From: Roseateles sp. YR242
GTDB taxonomy: Bacteria > Pseudomonadota > Gammaproteobacteria > Burkholderiales > Burkholderiaceae_C
Direction of reading: 5' to 3'
Assembly (NCBI RefSeq): GCF_900109745.1
Contig: NZ_FOAV01000007.1
Span: 62,001 to 126,000, forward strand
Length of the DNA stretch: 64,000 nucleotides
This document shows, piece by piece, positions 11,411-19,941 of the stretch. Position numbers and translations under genes: made by a program. The notes under the pieces were generated by a model. That model worked only from the letters and a program-made list of their open reading frames with translations, was not told where the DNA came from and ran no database searches. Within the stretch, counting starts at the first letter, position 1. Every line of letters begins with the position of its first letter.

Positions 11411-11863
11411 ATGAAACGCACCCAACAAGGCTTTACCCTCATCGAACTGATCATCGTGGTGGCCATCATCGGCATCCTCGCAGCGATCGCGCTGCCCTCC
11501 TATTCGGACTACACCAAGAAGACCAAGATCACGGAGGTGATGCTGGCACTGACGCCGCCCAAGGCGCAGGTGCTGGAGTACGTCAACTCGGCGTCCTCGT
11601 TCCCGACGGCAGATCAACTGAATCTGTCGGCGCAGTCCAGCAAGTATGTCCAGAGCGTGACCTATGAGAAGGCCAGCGAGAGCGAAGTCTCCATTACCGC
11701 CCAGGTCCGTGCCGGTTCTATCAGTTCGGACCTGGACGGGACGCAATTGGTCCTCACGGGCAAGACTGGCGGCGCCGGCCTGACAAATGCGGCTGTGGAC
11801 TGGACGTGTGCTGGAACCATTCCGGACAAATACCTCACGGTCGCGTGCCGCTCGGCAAGCTGA
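11411..11863 (+). CDS. pilA: Type IV pilin, first of three
   Basis: 150-residue prepilin. The short leader MKRTQQG precedes the cleavage/methylation site G^F and [20 protein letters not shown], the hydrophobic assembly helix with the invariant Glu5. The C-terminal loop [15 protein letters not shown] has the two Cys expected to form the D-region disulfide. The globular part differs strongly from the next two pilins. It has its own sigma-54-type promoter. Major versus minor pilin status cannot be decided from sequence. Confidence 0.93.
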   Translation: MKRTQQGFTLIELIIVVAIIGILAAIALPSYSDYTKKTKITEVMLALTPPKAQVLEYVNSASSFPTADQLNLSAQSSKYVQSVTYEKASESEVSITAQVRAGSISSDLDGTQLVLTGKTGGAGLTNAAVDWTCAGTIPDKYLTVACRSAS

Positions 11864-12065
11864 ACCTGTGAAAGTGGCCCCAAAGGCCCTTCCGCAGTAT
11901 CGGAAATCGCAATTTCGTTCGACCAGCGATCAACAAAAATGACACTTTTGGTCGTATGTCGCCCGTCTTGCGAACTTTGTTCATTTCCAGACAAAAATAG
12001 TCACTTGCAAATCCCCAGTCGCGGACAGTTCGTGCGGTAGCGCACATCAAATCACCTGAACCGCG

Positions 12066-12082
12066 CTGGCATGAGCTCTGCG
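12066..12082 (+). promoter_or_regulatory. Sigma-54 promoter for second pilin gene
   Basis: CTGGCATGAGCTCTGCG matches the -24/-12 consensus with intact GG and GC at the right spacing, 51 bases before the ATG at 12134. The upstream gap 11864-12065 is AT-richer than the surroundings and contains several TGTC/GACA words. Confidence 0.7.
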
Positions 12083-12133
12083 ATCAGAAGGGATGTCTCT
12101 ACCGACCCCTCCCTTCTTTCCTAGGAGTTCTCT

Positions 12134-12604
12134 ATGAAGCGTACTTTCCAAAAGGGTTTCACCCTGATCGAACTGATGATCGTTGTGGCGATCATCGGCA
12201 TCCTGGCCGCTGTGGCTCTGCCGGCTTACTCCGACTACATGAAGAAAGCCAAGATCAGCGAAATCGTGCTGGCTCTGTCGGCTTTTAAGAACCCGATTCA
12301 GGAATACCTGACGACCAACGCCCACCTGCCGACCGTGTCGGAACTGGGCGCCAGCGGCACCAGCAAGTACGTGAAGACGATCGCTTACACCCCGACTGGC
12401 AACACGGGCGCGGGCACTAGCGCCAGCGACACCGACACGGCAACTCTGACAGCAACGGCTCAAAACATCGGGTCCGGCGTTGACAACGCAACATTGACCC
12501 TGGTGGGCACCGTGAGCGCTTCGTCGCTGACCCTGGCCTGGGTGTGCGGCACGAACGCCACGATTCCCAACCAATACCTGAGCGCCTCCTGCAAGCGCAC
12601 CTAA
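12134..12604 (+). CDS. pilA: Type IV pilin, second of three
   Basis: 156-residue prepilin with leader MKRTFQKG, cleavage before [18 protein letters not shown], and a C-terminal Cys pair in [17 protein letters not shown]. It is the near-twin of the pilin at 12807: 139 of 156 residues are identical, and 14 of the 17 differences fall between residues 82 and 119. That patch is Ser/Thr/Ala-rich and a plausible O-glycosylation target of the ligases downstream. TAGGAGTTCTCT supplies the ribosome site; a strong terminator follows. Confidence 0.95.
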   Translation: MKRTFQKGFTLIELMIVVAIIGILAAVALPAYSDYMKKAKISEIVLALSAFKNPIQEYLTTNAHLPTVSELGASGTSKYVKTIAYTPTGNTGAGTSASDTDTATLTATAQNIGSGVDNATLTLVGTVSASSLTLAWVCGTNATIPNQYLSASCKRT

Positions 12605-12628
12605 TTGCTTCGAACACTCTGATACAAG

Positions 12629-12652
12629 GGGGCCCTTTTTGGGCCCCTTTTT
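12629..12652 (+). terminator. Rho-independent terminator after second pilin
   Basis: GGGGCCC-ttttt-GGGCCCC followed by TTTTT. It should separate the transcripts of the two twin pilins. Confidence 0.85.
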
Positions 12653-12749
12653 CATTTTTGGTCCTTCAGGGTGACCAAATTCGTCACGGATTCAAGCGAC
12701 GAAGTCAAAAAAGTCGTGACGTAGATCACGATCTCTGGTCCTGGAGAGG

Positions 12750-12766
12750 CTGGCACGCCTCCTGCG
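12750..12766 (+). promoter_or_regulatory. Sigma-54 promoter for third pilin gene
   Basis: CTGGCACGCCTCCTGCG contains the exact TGGCACG -24 element and a CTGC -12 element, 40 bases before the ATG at 12807. Upstream, 12670-12730 holds repeated cgtcacg/cgacgaagtc/cgtgacg words that could bind the activator. Confidence 0.75.
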
Positions 12767-12806
12767 CAATGTCGGGAGTCTCACCCCTCACCTCTTTAGG
12801 AAATTT

Positions 12807-13277
12807 ATGAAGCGCACTCTGCAAAAGGGTTTCACCCTGATCGAACTGATGATCGTCGTGGCGATCATCGGTATTCTGGCTGCCGTGGCTCTGCCGGCTT
12901 ACTCTGACTACATGAAGAAGGCCAAGATCAGCGAACTGGTGCTGGCTCTGTCGGCTTTCAAGAACCCGATTCAGGAATACCTGACGACCAACGCCCACCT
13001 GCCGACCGTGTCGGAACTGGGCGCCAGCGGCACCAGCAAGTACGTGAAGTCGATCGTTTACGCCCCGACCGGCGACACTGCCGCAGGCGCTACCGCCACC
13101 GACGCCGACACGGCAACCCTGACGGCAAAGGCTCAAAACATTGGCTCCGACGTTAACGAACAAACGTTGACCCTGGTGGGCACTGTGAGCGCCTCGTCGC
13201 TGACCCTGGCCTGGGTGTGCGGCACGAACGCCACGATCCCCAACCAATACCTGAGCGCTGCTTGCAAGCGCACCTAA
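12807..13277 (+). CDS. pilA: Type IV pilin, third of three (near-twin of the second)
   Basis: 156-residue prepilin, leader MKRTLQKG, N-methylated Phe at [10 protein letters not shown], and the same Cys pair. It arose by tandem duplication with a period of 673 bases relative to the second pilin. The nucleotide sequences are nearly identical outside the central variable stretch. It has its own sigma-54 promoter and terminator, so each twin can be expressed alone. Confidence 0.95.
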   Translation: MKRTLQKGFTLIELMIVVAIIGILAAVALPAYSDYMKKAKISELVLALSAFKNPIQEYLTTNAHLPTVSELGASGTSKYVKSIVYAPTGDTAAGATATDADTATLTAKAQNIGSDVNEQTLTLVGTVSASSLTLAWVCGTNATIPNQYLSAACKRT

Positions 13278-13298
13278 GCAGGCTTTCTGCTTAAGTTC

Positions 13299-13324
13299 AA
13301 AGGGAGCCTCCGGGCTCCCTTTTG
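13299..13324 (+). terminator. Rho-independent terminator after third pilin
   Basis: AAAGGGAGCC-tccg-GGCTCCCTTTT. It separates the pilins from the ligase gene and argues against a TTG start at 13322, which would lie within the hairpin's T-run. Confidence 0.85.
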
Positions 13325-13378
13325 TCTTGGGCCTCTGCTTTAATGCGCGGGACCTGCCAGACCTCTGCCACCTTGCTT

Positions 13379-14791
13379 ATGAACCGAACCGCTGTTGGGG
13401 CTGCCTGTCTGCCTTGGGGAATCCCGATTGCCTATCCCTTGTTGGGTATGGGGCTGGCAGCCCACGACTTTGCCCGTGGGGTTCAGTTGGCGTTGCTCCT
13501 GCTGGCATCAACGTGTTGGGCTTGGCACGGGACCAGAGTCCAGCTTCGGCAAAACTCACGATGGTCCACGCTCATTGTCAGCGGCACGCTGGTCGTTCTG
13601 GTCTCAGCTTCGACGTTACTGTCTGCCTATCCCACCATCGCTCTGCGCGAACTGCTGATCTTCGTTGGGCTGTGGGCATGGGCGCAAACCATGGCCAACG
13701 CGATGGCCAATACGCAAACGCGCAGAGCCGTTCTAAGGACCCTGGTGCTTGGTGCAATGGCACATTCGGTCCTGGTGCTTCTGCTACTGGCGGTGTCAGT
13801 TCTCGAAGGCAACCTGAGCGAACCTTGGGCTGCACTGGTCGGCTTCGATAATCCTCGCTTCCTGAATCACGCACAAACCGTTGCATTGCCGCTTGTCGCC
13901 ATCGTCTCCGCCGATGACAGCTCGAAGCGGTGGCGGCAGTTGGCCTGGGCGACACTGGTGCTGGGCGGCATGCTGCTGTTCATCACGTATGGACGCGCCA
14001 CATTGTTAGCATTGCTCTTGGGGCTGCTCGCGGGGCTATGGGCATTTGGCCGGCGTGGCTTGCCGTATGCGCGACGTACCGTCCCCCCCACGATCGTGGG
14101 CATGCTGTTGATGTGGGTGTGTTATTTGCTGTGGTTTCGACCGGCCGGCTACGTCATAGACCCGGACCAGTTCGCCCATGTCCATTACCGGGACTATCTC
14201 ATCGGCCAGGCCGTCAAATTGTGGCAAACATCCCCTTGGCTCGGCGTCGGACCGATGCATTTCTCGCATTGGTACAACGGCGAAGCTGCGCATCCGCACG
14301 ACCTCTACTTCCAACTGCTCGCGGAGTATGGGGCACCGGCCACGATCCTGATCCTGTTGGGGGCCGGCCGCTGGTTCGCAGCTTCTCTTAGAGCATTGCG
14401 TACGCTGCCAGAGCAACACACCAATGTCGGTGTCGGCCTTTGGGGCGCCTTGATCGGCATCGCTGTAGACGCCGCGTTCTCTGGCAATTTCGTGATGCCC
14501 GTGTCCCAGCTCTGGATCGCCATGGCTATCGCCATGGTCCTGGCCATGCGCGCAGATAAGCGCACAAATGCCGCACCTGCGTCGGGTATCGCCACTTCAT
14601 CGACCTGGTCTCGCGCTCGGGGGGGCTTACCATGGCTGGTTGTTGCAGCCATGCTGTGGATGACAGTGCAGAGCTACCGCGAAGTGCTGCACAGTTCCCA
14701 GCCGACCCTCGGTACGTCCGGCGCGGTGCATGCAGCGCATGGCGAGACAACCAATCCCAACCCACGCTTCTGGATCATTGGCTGGTTTTGA
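13379..14791 (+). CDS. O-antigen ligase / Wzy_C-type membrane protein, probable pilin glycosyl ligase
   Basis: About 470 residues, 10-12 hydrophobic helices, with a Wzy_C-type core: GRATLLALLLGLLAGL, then the extracytoplasmic loop SPWLGVGPMHF and AAHPHDLYFQLLAEYGAPA, where the HxH is the conserved catalytic region of WaaL/PglL ligases. These enzymes move a lipid-linked glycan onto an acceptor in the periplasm. The ATG at 13379 is just before the first helix; ATG 13343 is an alternative and neither has a good ribosome site. Position behind the pilins suggests a TfpO/PilO-like role. The TfpX/Z-like gene starts five bases after its stop. Confidence 0.8.
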   Translation: MNRTAVGAACLPWGIPIAYPLLGMGLAAHDFARGVQLALLLLASTCWAWHGTRVQLRQNSRWSTLIVSGTLVVLVSASTLLSAYPTIALRELLIFVGLWAWAQTMANAMANTQTRRAVLRTLVLGAMAHSVLVLLLLAVSVLEGNLSEPWAALVGFDNPRFLNHAQTVALPLVAIVSADDSSKRWRQLAWATLVLGGMLLFITYGRATLLALLLGLLAGLWAFGRRGLPYARRTVPPTIVGMLLMWVCYLLWFRPAGYVIDPDQFAHVHYRDYLIGQAVKLWQTSPWLGVGPMHFSHWYNGEAAHPHDLYFQLLAEYGAPATILILLGAGRWFAASLRALRTLPEQHTNVGVGLWGALIGIAVDAAFSGNFVMPVSQLWIAMAIAMVLAMRADKRTNAAPASGIATSSTWSRARGGLPWLVVAAMLWMTVQSYREVLHSSQPTLGTSGAVHAAHGETTNPNPRFWIIGWF

Positions 14792-14796
14792 CTCTT

Positions 14797-15552
14797 ATGA
14801 ATTGGCATCATCGACTCCGCGCCGCTGGCATTCATCTGATCTCGTCGTTGGCGGTGGCCGCCATCGCAGCATCGGTGGTGCTTTTTGTCTGGTATCCCTG
14901 GCCCTACCGAATCGTGTCGGGCGGGGAGAACCTGCTGTTCATCCTGATGTCGGTGGACGTGGTCATCGGCCCGATGTTGACGCTGGCCGTATTCAACCTC
15001 AACAAGCCGCGCAAAGAACTGCGGCGAGACCTGGCCATCATCGTTACGCTGCAGTTGTGCGCGTTGGGTTATGGGCTCCATGCGGTGTACTTGGCACGTC
15101 CAGTCGTGCTGGCATTGGAAGTGGATCGCTTCCGCGTTACATCGGCCATTGAAGTGGTAGAGACCGAGCTGCCCCAGGCCGCAGCGGAATTCCGCTCGTT
15201 GTCGATGACCGGACCACGTCTGGTTAATACCGCCACGCCGCGGGAGGATCAACGGCTTGAGGCCATCGTCATGGGCATGAATGGCGCCGATCTCGGCGCG
15301 CGTCCCACCTACTGGCGGGCCTGGGACGATGAAGCCCGCCGTCAGGCGCTCAAGGTGGCCCATCCGGTGGACGACTGGTTGGCCAAGCACCCACAGGAGG
15401 GCGTAGCTGTTGTCGAGGCCATCAGCCGCACTGGCCAGCCGGCGCAGAACTTGGTGTATGTCCCCATGTTGGCCCACCGCATGGACTGGTCGGTGCTGCT
15501 GAACAAGACCTCGGGAGACCCCGTCGGTTTTGCGCCCATCAATAATTTCTGA
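14797..15552 (+). CDS. TfpX/TfpZ-type type IV pilin accessory protein
   Basis: 251 residues with three predicted N-terminal membrane helices (about 8-30, 42-62, 73-97) and a periplasmic C-terminal domain. The segment MSVDVVIGPMLTLAVFNLNK matches TfpX/TfpZ proteins, which are required for assembly of particular pilin types in Pseudomonas. Five bases separate it from the ligase upstream, indicating co-transcription. It probably helps one of the three pilins upstream. Confidence 0.85.
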   Translation: MNWHHRLRAAGIHLISSLAVAAIAASVVLFVWYPWPYRIVSGGENLLFILMSVDVVIGPMLTLAVFNLNKPRKELRRDLAIIVTLQLCALGYGLHAVYLARPVVLALEVDRFRVTSAIEVVETELPQAAAEFRSLSMTGPRLVNTATPREDQRLEAIVMGMNGADLGARPTYWRAWDDEARRQALKVAHPVDDWLAKHPQEGVAVVEAISRTGQPAQNLVYVPMLAHRMDWSVLLNKTSGDPVGFAPINNF

Positions 15553-15592
15553 TTGCATCAGGCGGGCCTAGATCGTCCGAGCCTCAAACGAC

Positions 15593-17392
15593 ATGTCCAT
15601 TGCTGCGTCGACCTCTGCTATGCATCGCCACCCTGTCACGCTAGTCGGACTGTTTATCGGTGTCGTGCTGGCACCGCTGTTCGCCTACAGTGACCTGCCT
15701 GCGCCATCGATGTACAACCAGCTCCTGGCCATCTTCGGCTTCGGCCTGGTGCTGATTGGTTTGAGCCTCGGTGGGGCATTGCACGCAGGTTGGCGCTTGC
15801 TGGATGGGGGCAGCCTCCTGCTGTTGCTGCTGTTGCTGATCACCCTGTTATCGCCGGTAACGCACGGTGCACCGCTATCTGGGGTACTGAGTTGCGGAGC
15901 GCTGTTGGTGACCGCCTTCCTCACCCTGCAGGCGGCGCGTGCGGTGCGGTGGGAAATGCGCGAAGACATATTGACCATGTTCAGCTTGGCGCTCGTGCTG
16001 GCAGGTCTGCTGAGTACCGTCGTGGGGGCGGTCCAGTTCTTCCAGCCCGGCTGGACAGACGATCTCTTTATTGCCCATACCAACAATGAAGGTCGTGCCG
16101 TGGGCAACGTGCGCCAGCCCAATCAGTTGGCCAGCCTGCTGTTGTGGAGCTGTGTAGGCGCTGTGTGGCTGGCCCAGAGCGGCTGGCTGGCACGCCGGCT
16201 TGGCACACCCAGGCGCGCCGTCGTTGCGCTGGGTGTCTTGCTGTGGCTACTGGTGCTGGGCATCCTTTTCAGTGCCTCTCGCACGGGCACCATTGGCATT
16301 TTGCTCGTGGTGATCTGGGCCCTTGTTGACGCGGTGCTCGCCCGCTCCGGCAGGGCACGTCTCACGCGCAGTGTGCGCATCGCCATCCTGTTGATGCCGG
16401 TGATGTGGGGCCTTGGCTGGTGCTTTGTGTCGTGGTGGGCTGAGACTCATGGCTTGGCCTTCTTCGGCCAGACGCGCCTCACCACACAAGGTGCTCAATC
16501 GCAAGAACGCCTGATGATCCTGCGGGACACCTTTGAACTGGTGAAGCAGTATCCATGGGCCGGAACGGGGTGGGGTCAGTTCAATTTCGCTTGGACAATG
16601 ACGCCGTTCCCGCATCGCTATACCGCCTTTGTAGACCACACCCATAACGTGTTCCTGCAGTTCGTGGTGGAGCTTGGGGTGCCGTTGGGCGCCGTCGCAT
16701 CGCTGCTGCTGCTGGCAGCCGCCGGTTTGGCAGCATGGAGAAGCGTGACAGATCGTCAGGGTGCCGCCGTCTGTGCGTTCATGATTGTGTTGGTTATCGG
16801 CCTCCACAGTCAGTCCGAGTACCCGCTCTGGTACGCGTACTTCCTTTTGCCGACGGCATTCGCCTATGGGCTCTGCGTGCTGCGCAATCCTGCAGAGCGT
16901 CCCGTGCGAGATCCTAAGGAAGATACCCCGGTACAGCGCAAGGACTTCGCGCTTGCAGGTGTCCTGATGGTGATTCTGGTGCCGTGGGCAGTGATCGACT
17001 ATCTGACCATCGTCCATATCTATTCACCACGGCCTGGTGCCGCCCCGCTGGTCGAGCGACTGGCCGCAGGTGATGGCTCCCCGTTGTTCGACCTCCATGC
17101 GGATCACGCCATTGCGACGGTGCTACCGCCGGGTCCCCTGGCACTGCAAGCGGCGCACAAGGCCAGTCACCGCCTTATCGACGCCCGTCTCATGGTCGCC
17201 TGGGCCCGTTCGCTGAACGCCGCGGGCCAGACTGACAAGGCTCGTTACCTGGCCGACCGCCTGCGGGAATTCCATCATCCGCTGGGAGATGCGTTCTTCA
17301 AGGAATGCGAGCTGGCTGAAGAGGCGCACACGACGCTGCCGTTCCAGTGCACACCACCATCGCGTAACTACCTGCCCAGCGAAATGCGTTGA
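15593..17392 (+). CDS. PglL-like O-oligosaccharyltransferase, paralog A
   Basis: 599 residues. N-terminal PglL_A-like segment, about 11 membrane helices, a central Wzy_C domain (SASRTGTIGILLVV; YPWAGTGWGQFNFAW) and a periplasmic Wzy_C_2-type tail. The loop VDHTHNVFLQFVVELGVPLG contains the HxH found in O-linked glycosylation ligases such as PglL, which transfer a lipid-linked glycan to Ser/Thr of pilins. The next gene is a clear paralog across its whole length, so the pair is a tandem duplication. Substrates are probably the pilins upstream; glycan unknown. Confidence 0.85.
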   Translation: MSIAASTSAMHRHPVTLVGLFIGVVLAPLFAYSDLPAPSMYNQLLAIFGFGLVLIGLSLGGALHAGWRLLDGGSLLLLLLLLITLLSPVTHGAPLSGVLSCGALLVTAFLTLQAARAVRWEMREDILTMFSLALVLAGLLSTVVGAVQFFQPGWTDDLFIAHTNNEGRAVGNVRQPNQLASLLLWSCVGAVWLAQSGWLARRLGTPRRAVVALGVLLWLLVLGILFSASRTGTIGILLVVIWALVDAVLARSGRARLTRSVRIAILLMPVMWGLGWCFVSWWAETHGLAFFGQTRLTTQGAQSQERLMILRDTFELVKQYPWAGTGWGQFNFAWTMTPFPHRYTAFVDHTHNVFLQFVVELGVPLGAVASLLLLAAAGLAAWRSVTDRQGAAVCAFMIVLVIGLHSQSEYPLWYAYFLLPTAFAYGLCVLRNPAERPVRDPKEDTPVQRKDFALAGVLMVILVPWAVIDYLTIVHIYSPRPGAAPLVERLAAGDGSPLFDLHADHAIATVLPPGPLALQAAHKASHRLIDARLMVAWARSLNAAGQTDKARYLADRLREFHHPLGDAFFKECELAEEAHTTLPFQCTPPSRNYLPSEMR

Positions 17393-17451
17393 TCGTTAGG
17401 GCTCTCAGGAAGGTTTAGAGTTCCGCCCTGTCTGCCCGACCTGGACCCCTC

Positions 17452-19365
17452 ATGACGATCGCCGCGACGACGCCGGCCTCTGCCGCTCCCGATTCGACGC
17501 CTGACGCTGCCGCTGCGGCCCATGCTGCGGCAACGCAAGCGGCCGCCCCCGCTGGTCACCGCCACCCCCTCACCCTCCTCGGCCTGCTGATCGGCGTCAC
17601 CCTGGCGCCGATGCTCGCCTTCAACCAGACACCGTCCGCCACGCTCTACAACCAGTTGCTGGCCTTCTTCGGTTTCGGCCTGGCGTTGATCGGCCTGGGC
17701 GTTGGCGGCGCGCTGCAACGCGGCTGGCGGTTGGACGGTGTGAGCATCGCCTTGCTGGTGATGCTGGCGGTGGCCCTGTCCGCCCCCGTCATCAACGACC
17801 TGCCGTGGTCCATGGCCCTGGCCGGCGGGGCCATGCTGTTCGGGGCCTGGGTGCTGGTGCAGACCGCGCGCGCTGTCCGCGAAGATCAGCGCGAATCCAT
17901 CCTCACCCTGTTCTGCCTGGCCCTTGTCACTGCCGGCCTGCTCAGCGTCGTTGTCAGCTTCGTCCAGTTCTTCATTCCCTCATGGGCCGATGGCAATGTC
18001 ATCGCCCGCACCGGCCTGGCAGGCCGGGCCGTGGGCAACATGCGCCAGCCGAACCATCTGGCCAGCCTGCTGCTCTGGAGCTGTGTTGCTGCCGTGTGGT
18101 TGGCCCAGGGCGGTTGGCTCGAACGGCGCCTGCGGGGGGGCGTGCGCGCTGCCGTCGCCTTGGGGGGGCTGTTGTTCCTCTTTGTGCTGTGTGTGCTGTT
18201 CAGCGCATCGCGCACCGGCTTCATCGGCGTTGGCCTGCTGGCCCTCTGGGGCTGGACTGAATTGCTGCTGGCCTGGGGGCGCCCCGCCGCCGCCCGCTTG
18301 CGCAAAGGGCCGCGTATCGTGCTGGCGCTCACCCCCGTCATGTTTGCGGCCAGTTGGGGCCTGGTCCGCTGGTGGACCCATGCCAGTGGCCACGCCTTTG
18401 GCGCAGAGTCCCGCCTGAGCGATGAAGGCGCGGGCTCGCCATCCCGGCTCGCGATCCTGCGCAACACCTGGTCGCTGCTCAAGCAGCACCCCTGGACCGG
18501 CACCGGCTGGGGCGACTTCAATTTCGCCTGGACCATGACGCCCTTCCCGGACCGTCCGGTCGCCTTCTTCGATCATTGCCACAACATCGTGCTTCAGCTG
18601 CTGGCGGAAATGGGCTGGCCGCTGGGCCTGTTGGTGATCGTGCTGCTGGTGGTGGGTTTTGTAGTCGCCGGCCTCCGCGGCCATGCGGACCGCCGCGGGG
18701 CGGGCTTGTGCGCCTTCATGATCGTGCTGATGATCGGGCTGCACAGCATGTCGGAATATCCGCTCTGGTATGCCTACTTCCTGCTGCCGGCAGCATTTGC
18801 CTTGGGCCTGTGTTTCGTGCGGCCGGCCAAAGGCGACACCGTGAGTGCCGATGCCGTCTCGGCCCCCGCAGCCGCGGTGGCATCCGTGGCATCCCCGCGG
18901 GCCAAGCGCTGGGACCTGGTCACCCTCGGCGCCATCACCGTGTTGCTGGTGCCTGTGACGGTCTGGGACTACCTGCGCATCGTGCACATCTACGCGCCGC
19001 CGCAGGGCGCGGCCTCGCTGGAGGAGCGGATGGCCATCGGCCAGCGCTCGCCGCTGTTTGACCTGCAGGCGGACTACGCGTTGGCGACCGTACTGCCCCC
19101 GGGCGCAGAGGCCCTGGTGGCGGCGCAGCGCACAGGCCACCATCTGATCGACACGCGGCTCATGGTCGCCTGGGCGCGTTCTCTCGCGGCAGTGGGCGAG
19201 ACCGACAAGGCGCGCTTTGTCGCTCAGCGTCTCAAGGAATTCCGCAATCCGGTGGGCGACGAGTTCTTCGCGGAATGCAAGGCACTGGAGACAGTCAAGC
19301 TCGACCCGCGCCCGTTCCAATGTGACCCACCGTCGCGGGTCTACCAGTTCCAGGAAATGCGCTGA
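17452..19365 (+). CDS. PglL-like O-oligosaccharyltransferase, paralog B
   Basis: 637 residues, collinear with the gene before it: RHPLTLLGLLIGVTLAPMLA at the start, SASRTGFIGVGLLAL in the core, HPWTGTGWGDFNFAWTMTPF and FDHCHNIVLQLLAEMGWPLG in the catalytic loop, and matching tails ending in FQCDPPSRVYQFQEMR. An extra Ala/Thr-rich 30 residues precede the first helix. GC content is higher than in paralog A, so the copies have diverged or have different origins. The gene ends 58 bases before the convergent moaC. Confidence 0.85.
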   Translation: MTIAATTPASAAPDSTPDAAAAAHAAATQAAAPAGHRHPLTLLGLLIGVTLAPMLAFNQTPSATLYNQLLAFFGFGLALIGLGVGGALQRGWRLDGVSIALLVMLAVALSAPVINDLPWSMALAGGAMLFGAWVLVQTARAVREDQRESILTLFCLALVTAGLLSVVVSFVQFFIPSWADGNVIARTGLAGRAVGNMRQPNHLASLLLWSCVAAVWLAQGGWLERRLRGGVRAAVALGGLLFLFVLCVLFSASRTGFIGVGLLALWGWTELLLAWGRPAAARLRKGPRIVLALTPVMFAASWGLVRWWTHASGHAFGAESRLSDEGAGSPSRLAILRNTWSLLKQHPWTGTGWGDFNFAWTMTPFPDRPVAFFDHCHNIVLQLLAEMGWPLGLLVIVLLVVGFVVAGLRGHADRRGAGLCAFMIVLMIGLHSMSEYPLWYAYFLLPAAFALGLCFVRPAKGDTVSADAVSAPAAAVASVASPRAKRWDLVTLGAITVLLVPVTVWDYLRIVHIYAPPQGAASLEERMAIGQRSPLFDLQADYALATVLPPGAEALVAAQRTGHHLIDTRLMVAWARSLAAVGETDKARFVAQRLKEFRNPVGDEFFAECKALETVKLDPRPFQCDPPSRVYQFQEMR

Positions 19366-19423
19366 CTCGGTTGGGGCTGGAGCGGGGCTGCCGCGGAACC
19401 GTGCCGAGGCCCTGGCGGGGCGC

Positions 19424-19906
19424 TCAGACCTGCGCCACCCAATCCCCCGACTTCCCGCCATGCTTCTCCAGCACCCGGATCTGCTCCATCACCATGCCGC
19501 GGTCCGCCGCCTTGCACATGTCGTAGACGGTGAGCAGCCCGACCTGCACGGCGGTCAGCGCTTCCATTTCCACACCGGTGCGGCCCAGGGTCTCCACCTG
19601 GGCGATACACACCACCGCGCTGGCCGCTTCGTCGACCTCGAATTCGATCGCGACCCGCGTGATGGGCAGCGGATGGCACAAGGGAATCAGGTCTGAAGTC
19701 CGCTTCGCGGCCTGGATGGCGGCGATGCGGGCCACACCCAGCACGTCTCCCTTTTTTGCCTCGCCTTTCATGATCAAGGCCAAGGTCTCTGGCAGCATAC
19801 GGATACGTCCCGCGGCGCGAGCGATGCGGTGGGTGACATCCTTGCCGGCAACGTCCACCATATGGGCCTGGCCCTCGGCGTCAAAATGGGTGAGAGGCGA
19901 GCTCAT
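19424..19906 (-). CDS. moaC: Cyclic pyranopterin monophosphate synthase MoaC
   Basis: 160 residues, full length. With MoaA it turns GTP into cyclic pyranopterin monophosphate, the first step of molybdenum cofactor synthesis. Diagnostic segments are [31 protein letters not shown] and a C-terminal KSGDW. It stands alone here; its start is 35 bases from the divergent M48 protease gene. Confidence 0.97.
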   Translation of the reverse strand: MSSPLTHFDAEGQAHMVDVAGKDVTHRIARAAGRIRMLPETLALIMKGEAKKGDVLGVARIAAIQAAKRTSDLIPLCHPLPITRVAIEFEVDEAASAVVCIAQVETLGRTGVEMEALTAVQVGLLTVYDMCKAADRGMVMEQIRVLEKHGGKSGDWVAQV

Positions 19907-19941
19907 AAATAGGGCAACAATCGCGAAACCGTCATAGCGCC

